Source: Cyanobium sp. Aljojuca 7A6 (GTDB lineage: Bacteria > Cyanobacteriota > Cyanobacteriia > PCC-6307 > Cyanobiaceae). From it: a DNA stretch of 64,000 nucleotides. The translations under genes and the position numbers were made by a program. The DNA is taken from positions 270,827-334,826 of the forward strand of contig NZ_JAGQCY010000001.1 of the NCBI RefSeq assembly GCF_024346455.1. Reading direction: 5' to 3'. This document shows positions 21,198-29,443 of this stretch, in pieces. The notes beneath the pieces were generated by a model, which saw only the letters and a list, made by a program, of their open reading frames with translations, did not search any database and was not told the origin of the DNA. Positions within the stretch are counted from its first letter, which is position 1; every line of letters starts with the position of its first letter.

Positions 21198-22636
21198 CCC
21201 CGCAGGCGTTCGGCCAGCACCGTGCCATCGGCGGCCAGCAATTGCAGCCGCAGCGGCATCTGGCCGGCGGCATGGGTGGAGCAGGAGAGGCAGGGGTCGA
21301 AGCAACGGATGCCCGCCTCCACCCGGTTGAGCATCGCCTCGGGGATCTCGGCGCCGGCGGGCACCGGATCGGGGATGTATTCCTGGGCGATCTGGTGCAC
21401 GGTGCGGTTCATGGCCAGGTTGTTCTGGCCGGTGGCGATGATCAGGTTGACGCTGGTGAGCAGGCCGTCGTCATCCACCTTGTAGTGGTGGAAGAGGGTG
21501 CCCCGAGGCGCCTCACTCACCCCCACCGCCTCATTGCGGTTGAGGGAGGCGCGCAGGCGGATGCGGCCGTGCATCAGCTCGGGGTCTTGCACCAGGATCT
21601 CGATCGCCTCCAGGCAGGCCACGATCTCCACCAGCCGCGCGTGGTGGTAGGCGAAGCTTGACGTGGCGGTCTGGCCGCTGCGCTGGCGCAGCTCCGCCAG
21701 CTCCCGGTCGGCCCAGGGGGTGCCGACGCTGTCGCAGACGTTGAGCCGGGCCAGGGGGCCCACCCGGTAGATCCCGTCCGGATAGCCGAGGGGCTTGTAG
21801 TAGGGGAACTTGAGGTAGCTCCAGGGTTCCACCGCCTCGCCGAGGAACGCGGCATAGTCGTCCTCGCTGAGCTGGTCGGCCACGATCGCCCCGTTCGAAT
21901 CACGGAAGCGAAGGCCGCCGTCGATGTGCTCCCAGAGCCCATGGGGGGTCACCAGGCCCATGAACAGGCTGGGGAAATCGCCGAAGACCCGCTGCTCCTT
22001 CTGCAGGGGGCCATCGAGCAGCTTTTTGTAGAGCTCCAGCGCCAGGGTCACGGTGGCGCGGGCCTCCGGCAGGCGCTCCAGGATCCAGTCCCTGGCCTCC
22101 TGGCTCAGGGGGGAGCGCACGCCCCCGGGCACCGCCCAGGCGGAGTGGATCTTGCGGCCGCCCAGCAGCTCCAGGATCTGCTGGCCGAACTGGCGCAGGC
22201 GGATGCCGGCCCGGGCCAGGTCCGGGTCGGCGGCCATCAGGCCGAAGACATTGCGTTTGGCCGGATCGCTCTCCCAGCCCAGCAGGAAATCGGGGCTGCT
22301 GAGGTGGAAGAAGGAGAGCGCGTGCGACTGGGTGAGCTGGGCCAGGTTGAGCAGCCGCCGCAGCTTGTCGGCCGCCGGGGGGATCGAAATCGCCAGCAGT
22401 TTGTCGCCGGTCTTGGCGGCCGCCAGCAGGTGACTCACCGGGCAGATGCCACAGATGCGGGCCGTGATGCCGGCCATCTCGGTGAAGGGGCGGCCCTCGC
22501 AGAACTTCTCGAAGCCCCGATACTCCACCACGTGGAAGCGGGTATCGGTGAGGTGGCCGGCGGCGTTGAGGTGGAGGGTGATCTTGGCGTGGCCCTCGAT
22601 GCGGGTCACCGGGTCGATGATGACGGTGCGGGTCAT
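21194..22636 (-). CDS. hoxH: Bidirectional [NiFe] hydrogenase large subunit HoxH
   Basis: 480 residues from ATG 22636 ([19 protein letters not shown]). The four Ni ligands are present in L1, [10 protein letters not shown] (C62, C65), and L2, [12 protein letters not shown] (C449, C452). The L2 His455 is followed by a 25-residue C-terminal extension, [12 protein letters not shown] onwards, predicted to be cut off by HoxW. This is the H2-activating subunit of the cytosolic NAD(P)/ferredoxin-linked group 3d enzyme. An earlier ATG at 22693 overlaps hoxY and gives no family similarity. The gap to hoxY is 10 nt. Confidence 0.97.
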   Translation of the reverse strand: MTRTVIIDPVTRIEGHAKITLHLNAAGHLTDTRFHVVEYRGFEKFCEGRPFTEMAGITARICGICPVSHLLAAAKTGDKLLAISIPPAADKLRRLLNLAQLTQSHALSFFHLSSPDFLLGWESDPAKRNVFGLMAADPDLARAGIRLRQFGQQILELLGGRKIHSAWAVPGGVRSPLSQEARDWILERLPEARATVTLALELYKKLLDGPLQKEQRVFGDFPSLFMGLVTPHGLWEHIDGGLRFRDSNGAIVADQLSEDDYAAFLGEAVEPWSYLKFPYYKPLGYPDGIYRVGPLARLNVCDSVGTPWADRELAELRQRSGQTATSSFAYHHARLVEIVACLEAIEILVQDPELMHGRIRLRASLNRNEAVGVSEAPRGTLFHHYKVDDDGLLTSVNLIIATGQNNLAMNRTVHQIAQEYIPDPVPAGAEIPEAMLNRVEAGIRCFDPCLSCSTHAAGQMPLRLQLLAADGTVLAERLRG

Positions 22637-22646
22637 GGCGGAGTCC

Positions 22647-23240
22647 TCATCCGAAGCGCAGCATGGCGGAGCCTTCCTGCGCAGGCCGCTCACCGGCCAG
22701 CAGAGGCGTGATCGCCTCGCGGATGCGCTCGGCGGAGGGGGGGCAGCCCGGCAGGTAGAGATCCACCGGGATCACCTCGTGCAGGGGCAGCACCCTGGGC
22801 AGGAGTTCGGGGACGATGCCGGGGGCGAAGGGCAGCTGGCCCGTGGCGTCGGCCAGCTCCAGGTAGCCGCGCTCCAGCACGGCCTTGGCGCTGTCGTGGC
22901 CGCCATCGAGCAGGTTGCGCAGGCCCGGCACGTTGGCCGTCACGGCGCAGTCGCCGAAGGAGATCACCAGGGCGGTGCGCTGGCGCAGCTGCAGGGCCAG
23001 CTCGAGGTTGTCGACGTTCGCCACCGCCCCCTCCACCAGGGCGATGTCGACGGCCTCGGGGTAGATCTTGACGTCAGTGCCGACCGGCGAAAAGACCACA
23101 TCCACCTTCTCGGCCAGATCGAACAGGAACTCGTCGAGATCCAGGAACGACATGTGGCAGCCGGAGCAGCCCGCCAGCCAGACGGTGGCGAGGCGGAGCT
23201 TGGCGGCGGGTGGGGAGGGGGCCATGGGGTGGGGGGTCAC
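22647..23240 (-). CDS. hoxY: Bidirectional hydrogenase small subunit HoxY
   Basis: 197 residues from GTG 23240, which overlaps the hoxU stop in GTGA; ATG 23225 is an alternative five residues later. The proximal 4Fe-4S cluster motif [17 protein letters not shown] (C25, C28) is followed by [29 protein letters not shown] and [15 protein letters not shown], as in HoxY. It pairs with HoxH and passes electrons to the HoxEFU diaphorase. The small size without distal-cluster domains is normal for this group. Confidence 0.96.
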   Translation of the reverse strand: MTPHPMAPSPPAAKLRLATVWLAGCSGCHMSFLDLDEFLFDLAEKVDVVFSPVGTDVKIYPEAVDIALVEGAVANVDNLELALQLRQRTALVISFGDCAVTANVPGLRNLLDGGHDSAKAVLERGYLELADATGQLPFAPGIVPELLPRVLPLHEVIPVDLYLPGCPPSAERIREAITPLLAGERPAQEGSAMLRFG

Positions 23241-23956
23241 TGGTTGTGCCAGCGGCGCTGTTCGCGGGCGGTGCGCAACAGGGCGGGCAGGGTGGTGTTG
23301 GGCTGCTTCTCAGCGGTGGTGTCGCTGTTGCGGAACAGGGCGCCGGTGGGGCACACATCCACGCACTTGCCGCAGGAGGTGCAGGCCTGCACCTGGCCCC
23401 AGGGCTCATCGAGGCCGGCGACGATGTGGCAATGGCCGCCGCGGCTGCCGATGTCCCACACATGGGCCCCCTCGATCTCGTCGCACACCCGCACGCAACG
23501 GGTGCAGAGGATGCAGCGGTTGTGGTCGAGGGTGAACTGGGGGTGGGTGGCGTCCACCGGCCGCTGGGGGTACTGGTAGGGGAAGCGGGAGTGGTCCATG
23601 CCCACGGTCACGGCCATGTCCTGCAGCTCGCAGTGGGTGTTGGCCACACACACGGCGCAGACGTGGTTGCCCTCGGCGAAGAACAGCTCCACCGTCATGC
23701 GCCGGTACTCCCTGAGCCGGGGGGTGTGGGTGTGCACCACCATGCCCTCGGCGGCGGCGGTGCTGCAGGCGGGCAGCAGCTTGGTCGAGCCCTCCACCTC
23801 CACCAGGCACAGCCGGCAGGAGGACACCGGGGTGAGGCCTTCGAGGTGGCAGAGGGTGGGAACGTTGGCTTCCGCCGCCCGGGTGGCCTCCAGCAGGCTG
23901 GCCCCCGCCGGCACTGCCACGTCCTGGCCATTGACGTTGAGAGTGATGACGCTCAT
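23237..23956 (-). CDS. hoxU: Bidirectional hydrogenase diaphorase subunit HoxU
   Basis: 239 residues from ATG 23956, which overlaps the hoxF stop (ATGA). The protein is NuoG-N-like: a 2Fe-2S ferredoxin domain ([19 protein letters not shown]), a His-Cys3 cluster region ([16 protein letters not shown]), and two 4Fe-4S motifs, [16 protein letters not shown] and [16 protein letters not shown]. It wires the flavin subunit HoxF to HoxY. A longer reading upstream is Arg-rich and overlaps hoxF; it is not used. Confidence 0.96.
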   Translation of the reverse strand: MSVITLNVNGQDVAVPAGASLLEATRAAEANVPTLCHLEGLTPVSSCRLCLVEVEGSTKLLPACSTAAAEGMVVHTHTPRLREYRRMTVELFFAEGNHVCAVCVANTHCELQDMAVTVGMDHSRFPYQYPQRPVDATHPQFTLDHNRCILCTRCVRVCDEIEGAHVWDIGSRGGHCHIVAGLDEPWGQVQACTSCGKCVDVCPTGALFRNSDTTAEKQPNTTLPALLRTAREQRRWHNQ

Positions 23957-25566
23957 CGCTCCACCCCCCCGGCGGCGACGCAGGCCGCAGGCTCGCGGCA
24001 GGCGGCTTCGTACTCGTGGCGGAACCAGCGCAGGGTGCTGAGCACGGGATTGGGGGCCGACTGGCCCAGGCCGCAGAGGCTGGTGACCTTGACCATCTGG
24101 CAAAGGGCATCGAGCCGCTCCATGTCGGCGGCGGTGGCCCGGCGCTCCACGAAACGATCGAGCAGCTGGGCCAGCTGCACGGTGCCGGCGCGGCAGGGCA
24201 CGCACTTGCCGCAGCTCTCGTTGACGCTGAAGCCCATGAAGTGGCGCGCCACCTCCGGCATCGAGGTGCTCTCCCCCATCACCACCATGCCGCCGGAGCC
24301 CATCATCGAACCGAGCTCCAGCAGGCTTTCGTAGTCGACGGGGGTGTCGAGCCGTTCGGCCGGAATGCAGCCGCCTGAGGGGCCCCCCGTCTGCACCGCC
24401 TTGATCGGCGAGCCATCGGGCACGCCGCCGCCGATCACCTCCACCACCGTGCGCAGGGGGGTGCCCATCGGCACTTCCACCAGGCCGGTGTTGACCACCG
24501 CTCCGGACAGGGCGAACACCTTGGTGCCCTTGCTGTGCTCGGTACCGATGGCCCCGTACCAGTCGCCCCCCTGGCGCAGGATCGCCGGCACGGCGGTGAA
24601 GGTCTCGACGTTGTTGATCAGGGTGGGGGCGCCCCAGAGGCCCGACTGGGCCGGGAAGGGGGGCCGGGGCTGGGGCATGCCGCGCTGACCCTGAATCGAG
24701 AGCAGCAGGGCCGTCTCCTCACCACACACATAGGCGCCGGCGCCCACCCGCACCTCCAGCCGCAGGTTGAAGCTGGTGCCGTCGATGTGGTTGCCCAGCA
24801 GGTGCCGGCTGCGGGCCTGCTGCAGGGCCAGCCGCAGCCGTTCGATCGCCAGGGGGTATTCCGCCCGTACATAGACGAAACCCCGCTCGGCGCCGACGGC
24901 GTAGGCGGCGATCGCCATCCCCTCAATCAGCCGGTGCGGGTCGCTCTCCAGCACGCTGCGGTCCATGAAGGCGCCGGGGTCCCCCTCATCGGCGTTGCAG
25001 ACCACGTAGCGGGGGCCAGGGGGCTGGAGGGCCACGGTGTCCCACTTCAGGCCTGTGGGGTAGCCGGCACCGCCCCGGCCGCGCAGGCCGCTGCGGCGCA
25101 CCTCATCGCGCACCTGCTCGGGGGTGAGCTCCTGCAGAACGCGGTGCAGCTGGGCGTAGGTGCCGAAGGCAATGGCGTCGTCGATGGATTCGGGATTCAC
25201 CTGGCCGCAGCCCTCGAGCACCACGGGCTGCTGCAGGGCGAAGAAGGGGTCTTCCAGATCAAGCCGATGGGCCGCCAGGGCGTCGCCGCTGCCGCAGGGG
25301 TGGCTGGTGGCAAGGCTGGCGGCGATCAACGCCCCGGCCTGCTCCGGCTCCACGCCACCGAAGAGCTGGCTGGGGCCGGGTCCATCACAGGCCACCAGGG
25401 GGCCGCTGCCGCAGAGGCGCAGGCAGCCCACTGGTTTGATCGTCAGCGCCTCAGCGTCGAGGCCGGCAGCGTCCCGGGCGCCCTCGAGGGCCGTGCGCAG
25501 GGCCTGACCACCGGCGGAACGGCAACCGCTGGCGTCGCAGCAGCGCAGCTGCGGGGGGACGGACAT
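23953..25566 (-). CDS. hoxF: Bidirectional hydrogenase diaphorase subunit HoxF (NAD/FMN)
   Basis: 537 residues. An N-terminal thioredoxin-like 2Fe-2S domain (CCDASGCRSAGG and VGCLRLCGSGP) precedes the NuoF core: NADH/FMN loop GRGGAGYPTGLKW, NADEGDPGAFMDRS, GAGAYVCGEETALLLS and the 4Fe-4S motif SCGKCVPCRAGT with SLCGLGQSAP. It is the NAD(P)H-oxidising/reducing subunit of HoxEFUYH. Upstream within 55 nt is the stop of the solute-binding protein gene, and the usual neighbour hoxE is absent, being displaced about 5.6 kb away. A 13-mer also present upstream of hoxE lies 22 nt before the ATG. Confidence 0.97.
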   Translation of the reverse strand: MSVPPQLRCCDASGCRSAGGQALRTALEGARDAAGLDAEALTIKPVGCLRLCGSGPLVACDGPGPSQLFGGVEPEQAGALIAASLATSHPCGSGDALAAHRLDLEDPFFALQQPVVLEGCGQVNPESIDDAIAFGTYAQLHRVLQELTPEQVRDEVRRSGLRGRGGAGYPTGLKWDTVALQPPGPRYVVCNADEGDPGAFMDRSVLESDPHRLIEGMAIAAYAVGAERGFVYVRAEYPLAIERLRLALQQARSRHLLGNHIDGTSFNLRLEVRVGAGAYVCGEETALLLSIQGQRGMPQPRPPFPAQSGLWGAPTLINNVETFTAVPAILRQGGDWYGAIGTEHSKGTKVFALSGAVVNTGLVEVPMGTPLRTVVEVIGGGVPDGSPIKAVQTGGPSGGCIPAERLDTPVDYESLLELGSMMGSGGMVVMGESTSMPEVARHFMGFSVNESCGKCVPCRAGTVQLAQLLDRFVERRATAADMERLDALCQMVKVTSLCGLGQSAPNPVLSTLRWFRHEYEAACREPAACVAAGGVER

Positions 25567-25588
25567 GGGGAACCGGGGGCGCCTATGG

Positions 25589-25601
25589 CCTTGCTAGCCA
25601 C
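25589..25601 (-). promoter_or_regulatory. 13-mer upstream of hoxF identical to one upstream of hoxE
   Basis: On the minus strand GTGGCTAGCAAGG ends 22 nt before the hoxF ATG and contains the palindrome GCTAGC. The same 13 bases end 20 nt before the hoxE ATG at 31760-31772, with no similarity in the flanks. The conserved position suggests a promoter -10 region or regulator site shared by the separated hox genes; function is inferred. Confidence 0.45.
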
Positions 25602-25620
25602 GAAATCGGCGCCGCGCTGT

Positions 25621-26640
25621 TCATTTCGTTTGGCCCAGCCGCTGGATGAGGCTGTCCGTCGTGGTCGGCAGGGGGGTGCTGGCCGGGATCACGCCACTGT
25701 CGTAGAGCACCTGACGGATTTTCTCCAGGAGCGGGGGCAGGTTGTTCTGACGCGGGTCCAGCAGCTCGTACTGCTCCTGGGGACCGGGGTAGCGGATGCC
25801 ATCCCACAGGGCCGCGTTCGCTCCGGAATCAAGGCCGAGGTGCTGAGCGATCTCTCGGCGCACCGCCGCCGGGCGGTGGCTCTCCTCCGCCCGGACCGCC
25901 TGCCAGCCCTGAAGCAGGGCCAGGACCGCGTCGGGATGCAGGCGGAGCAGCTCGGGTTCGACGGCGAGCACATCCAGGATCTCGTAGGGGAGTTGCCGGC
26001 TGCTGAACAGGGTGGCCAGCGGCTGGGAGCGCAGCAGTTGCTCGCTCCTGGGGGGGTAGGCCACCACCGCCTGCACCTGCCCCTGCCGCAGGGCCGCCTC
26101 CCAAGCGGCAGCGGGCAGGAAACGCAGCTGGGACGCCTCGGGGGGGGGCAGAGCCTCGGACTCGAAGGCCCGGGCCAGAAAGTAGCGGGAGAGGCTGCTG
26201 CGGTCGAGGGCAATCGGCCGGCCCAGCAGGCCCTTCAGCTCCGTCACCCCCGGGCGGGCCAGCAGTTGATCACCACCGCGGGATTCATCGATGACGTACA
26301 CAATCACCGGACACCGCTCCGGAGCCACCCCACAGATGTTGACGGCCTCGATCGAGGTGGTGGCAATCGCCTGGGCCCGCCCCGCGATGTAGGCCTCCAT
26401 CGTGCCCGCCGAGTCGGCGAAATTGCGCAGATCGAGATTGAGCCGGCGGGGATCGTACTGATTGCTTTGCTTCGCCAGGGCGAAGTAGGCGTACCCCGGC
26501 CATGGGTTCATCGCCAGCACGATCCGGGGAGGCTGGGGCTGGCAGCCCATCGCCACAACCAGCAGCAGGGATCCCAGCGCGGCTAAGCAGCCGAGCCGGC
26601 GCCGCCAGGGCCGAAGGCGCCTCCCCAGCGGAAAGGCGAT
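25621..26640 (-). CDS. Orphan NMT1/SsuA-type periplasmic solute-binding lipoprotein
   Basis: About 339 residues. A membrane leader RRRLGCLAALGSLLLVVAMGC with a lipobox-like end precedes a type II periplasmic-binding fold: IVLAMNPWPGYAYFALAKQ, GTMEAYIAGRAQAIATTSIEA, VVYPP-like hinge segment QAVVAYPPRSEQLL and a helical C-terminus. It resembles binding proteins of nitrate/sulfonate/thiamine-precursor ABC systems (NMT1 family), but no permease or ATPase is nearby. Start is uncertain: no ATG, GTG or TTG lies between the far-upstream TTG 26778 and the signal peptide, so 26640 (ATC) is a placeholder. The gene diverges from a c-di-GMP protein with a large extracytoplasmic domain, suggesting a sensory rather than transport role. 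Confidence 0.8.
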   Translation of the reverse strand: MAFPLGRRLRPWRRRLGCLAALGSLLLVVAMGCQPQPPRIVLAMNPWPGYAYFALAKQSNQYDPRRLNLDLRNFADSAGTMEAYIAGRAQAIATTSIEAVNICGVAPERCPVIVYVIDESRGGDQLLARPGVTELKGLLGRPIALDRSSLSRYFLARAFESEALPPPEASQLRFLPAAAWEAALRQGQVQAVVAYPPRSEQLLRSQPLATLFSSRQLPYEILDVLAVEPELLRLHPDAVLALLQGWQAVRAEESHRPAAVRREIAQHLGLDSGANAALWDGIRYPGPQEQYELLDPRQNNLPPLLEKIRQVLYDSGVIPASTPLPTTTDSLIQRLGQTK

Positions 26641-26809
26641 GGGGGCGTGAACACCGATGGGAGGTGGCCCTAGAAATATAGAGAAAGTATGATGGATTAC
26701 CGACGCGAACGTTGCCGTTCCGCCGCAGTCCGCCGCCCGTCTCCCCCTGCCCTCACTGCCCCCTACCGACGAACGCAACGACCGGAAGGGGCGCTCTCTG
26801 GTCGTTGGC
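26641..26809. promoter_or_regulatory. Divergent intergenic region with AT-rich core
   Basis: Separates the solute-binding protein gene from the PAS-EAL gene. The segment 26671-26696 is strikingly AT-rich for this genome and contains TATA-like hexamers on both strands (for example AAATATAG), so it probably carries divergent promoters. Both flanking genes lack a conventional start codon at their expected N-terminus; the plus-strand frame is open from ATT 26696 through to the annotated GTG 26810. Confidence 0.4.
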
Positions 26810-29443
26810 GTGGTGGCGATCGGACTCCTCGGCACCATCCTGCTGGCCTGGAACAGCTACACCCAGGCCAGCAAGGAGCACGACCTCCGGGAGGAACCCA
26901 CAGCCGATCTGGTCCGCAACGCCCTGTTGCGAAAACTGGCCAGCACGGAATCGGTGCTGCGCAGCCTGGCTGGACTGGAGCTGGCCTCGGAAGCAGTCAC
27001 CCTCTCCGAGCTGGAACGGTTCGTCGGGTCCGTGGCGAACGACGGCCGCAGCCTCGACGGCATCGGCACCATGGGCTATGCCACCGCCGAGTCCGGGAAG
27101 GCCCCGATCCGCCTGATCGCGCCGCTGGATGCCAGCAACCGCCGTCTGCTGGGAAGCGATCTCTGGTCGCAGGTCCTCGACCCCGGCCAGGGCCTGCGGC
27201 AAGACAGCGCACCCAGCCAAGGCTGGCTCCTGCCTGGCCGGTCCGGGCCGGGACAGCCAACGTTCTTGGTGCAGATCCTTGCCTTTGGCGGCAGCCCCAC
27301 CGCCGCCGGTCCTGGGCCCACACCCCCCACCCGCTGGGCCTTCGCCACCCTGCCGCTGCGGGACCTCCTGCGGGCGGCCCTGCACCACCCGTTGATCCAG
27401 CTGAAGGAGCCTGTCATCCTGCAACTCTACAGCGGCGAGCGGGCCAACCCCAACCAGCTTCTTTACGACTCCCGCAACCTCCCCCGGGCCGGCGTGCTGC
27501 CCCATGCGAAGTCACGGCTGCTCGAGACCGGAGGCCAGCGCTGGCTGTTGCTGGTTCAGACACCCCTGCAAGTCTCCGGCCCTTGGCTGCCCACCTGGGG
27601 GGCCGTGCTGCTGCTGGGACTGGCGACCAGCGTCCTGGCGGGCCTGCTGAGCCAACAAGTCCTGAAAGGGAGCCAGGCGATCGAACGGGAGGAGCGGAAC
27701 CTGGGCGCCATGCGGCGCAACTGGGAAGCCAGTCTGGAATGGTTCCACCTGTTTCGCCAGGCCTTTTCCCTGATCCAGGAAGGCGTTGTGATCACCGACA
27801 GCACGGGGTCGATCCTGACCTGCAACGAGGCCTACTCCGCCATCACCGGCTACGCGCTGGAGGCGCTGGTGGGCCGCAACCCCCGCATGATGAAATCCGG
27901 CTACCAGGGCACGGCGTTCTATGCGGCGCTGTGGGAGCAGCTGCGCGCCAGCGACCGTTGGCAGGGGGAGATCTGGAACCGGCGTTCCAGCGGGGAGATC
28001 TACCCCGCCTGGATGCAGATGGGGGTGGTGCGCGATGCGTCCGGCGCCCCCAGCCATTTCGTGGCAGCTCTGGCCGATCTGACAAGCCTGCAGGAGAAGG
28101 ACCGCCAGCTGGAATACCTGGGCTATCACGACCCCCTCACCAGGCTGCCCAATCTGCAGATGGCCGAGCTGCGGCTGGGTCAGTTGTGCCAGCAGACGCA
28201 ACCGCTGGCGCTGATCTGGATCGAGCTGGATGGTCTCAAGCGCATCGAGGAAAGCTTTGGCCAGGCCAAGGGGGATCAGCTGCTGCAGGTCATCGTCGAG
28301 CGGCTGGGCCGTTTCGTGGGCCCCACGGACGTCTTGGCCCAGGTCGGCAGGAGTGAATTCCTGATCGTGCATTCGCTGGATCCGGCCGATCCCACGGGCC
28401 TGCAGTTGGCCCATCACATTGTTGGCGGCTTGAGCGATCCGATGGCACCAGTGGAAACACTGGAACAGGCCCTTTCGGCCTGGGCCGGAGTGAGTTGCTT
28501 CCCCAAGGACTCCAGGGAGCCGGAAACCCTGCTCCTGTTCGCAGCCACGGCCCTCGGGCAGGCCCGACGCCTGGGGCCCCAGGCGATCCTGCCCTACACG
28601 GCCGAGATGACGATCCGCAGCCGCCACCGCCTGGCCATCGAAGCCCACCTGAAACGGGCGGTGGAAGCCGACCAGCTGGAACTTTTTTACCAGCCCCAGG
28701 TGGATGGCCAGGGGACGCTGCTGGGGGCCGAGGCCCTGCTGCGTTGGCGCAGTCCGAAGTTCGGTCTCGTTTCACCGCTGGAGTTCCTCCCCATCGCCGA
28801 GGCCAGCGACCTGATCCACCGCATCGGCGCATGGGTGCTCGAAGACGCCTGCCGCCAGTGGCAGGCGTGGGTGCAGGCCGGCCTGACCCCGGGCCGGCTG
28901 GCGGTGAACCTCTCCAACCGCCAGTTTCAGGATCCAAAGCAGAGCGTGCCCCAGCTGGTGGCGGCGTGCCTGGCCCGCACCTGCCTTGAGGCCCACTGGC
29001 TGGAGCTGGAGATCACCGAGAGTTGCCTGATGCCGGCTCTGGGCACGCGCGAGCAGCTCCTGGAACTGGAGGCCATGGGAGTAGAACTGGCGATCGACGA
29101 CTTCGGCACCGGCTTTTCGTCCCTGAGCACCATCCATAGGTATCCGATCAGCAAGCTGAAGATCGATCGCTCCTTCGTGGATGGCGTTGACACCAACCCC
29201 ACCTCCCAGTCGATCGTGCGCGCCACCCTGGCCATGGCCCGAGGGCTGGGGGTGAACACCCTGGCCGAGGGGGTGGAGCGCCCCGAGGAGCTGGACTTCC
29301 TGCTGCGCTGTGGCTGCCCCGCCTTCCAGGGCTATCTGTTCAACCGTCCCCTGGCCGCCGCCCAGTTTGAAGCCCTGCTCCAGAAGGGCGCGGCCGCCGG
29401 CCCGGCGCCCGGCGGCGAGCCGGCCAGGGTGCACCACTCATGA
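26810..29443 (+). CDS. Membrane PAS-GGDEF(degenerate)-EAL cyclic-di-GMP phosphodiesterase
   Basis: 877 residues. TM1 (about 1-17, GLLGTILLAWNSY) and TM2 (about 265-285, LLLGLATSVLAGLL) enclose a 240-residue extracytoplasmic domain. Then come PAS (about 315-430, EGVVITDSTGSILTCNEAYS), a GGDEF-like domain whose signature is GRSEF (513-517) and so probably not catalytic, and an EAL domain. EAL catalytic residues look complete: EALLRW (E641), NLSNRQF, ELEITES, IDDFGTGFSSL (762 on), LKIDRSFV, AEGVE and the final FQGYLFNRP. It should hydrolyse c-di-GMP in response to an external and/or PAS signal. Start at GTG 26810; coding potential continues upstream to ATT 26696. It overlaps the next gene by ATGA. 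Confidence 0.9.
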   Translation: MVAIGLLGTILLAWNSYTQASKEHDLREEPTADLVRNALLRKLASTESVLRSLAGLELASEAVTLSELERFVGSVANDGRSLDGIGTMGYATAESGKAPIRLIAPLDASNRRLLGSDLWSQVLDPGQGLRQDSAPSQGWLLPGRSGPGQPTFLVQILAFGGSPTAAGPGPTPPTRWAFATLPLRDLLRAALHHPLIQLKEPVILQLYSGERANPNQLLYDSRNLPRAGVLPHAKSRLLETGGQRWLLLVQTPLQVSGPWLPTWGAVLLLGLATSVLAGLLSQQVLKGSQAIEREERNLGAMRRNWEASLEWFHLFRQAFSLIQEGVVITDSTGSILTCNEAYSAITGYALEALVGRNPRMMKSGYQGTAFYAALWEQLRASDRWQGEIWNRRSSGEIYPAWMQMGVVRDASGAPSHFVAALADLTSLQEKDRQLEYLGYHDPLTRLPNLQMAELRLGQLCQQTQPLALIWIELDGLKRIEESFGQAKGDQLLQVIVERLGRFVGPTDVLAQVGRSEFLIVHSLDPADPTGLQLAHHIVGGLSDPMAPVETLEQALSAWAGVSCFPKDSREPETLLLFAATALGQARRLGPQAILPYTAEMTIRSRHRLAIEAHLKRAVEADQLELFYQPQVDGQGTLLGAEALLRWRSPKFGLVSPLEFLPIAEASDLIHRIGAWVLEDACRQWQAWVQAGLTPGRLAVNLSNRQFQDPKQSVPQLVAACLARTCLEAHWLELEITESCLMPALGTREQLLELEAMGVELAIDDFGTGFSSLSTIHRYPISKLKIDRSFVDGVDTNPTSQSIVRATLAMARGLGVNTLAEGVERPEELDFLLRCGCPAFQGYLFNRPLAAAQFEALLQKGAAAGPAPGGEPARVHHS

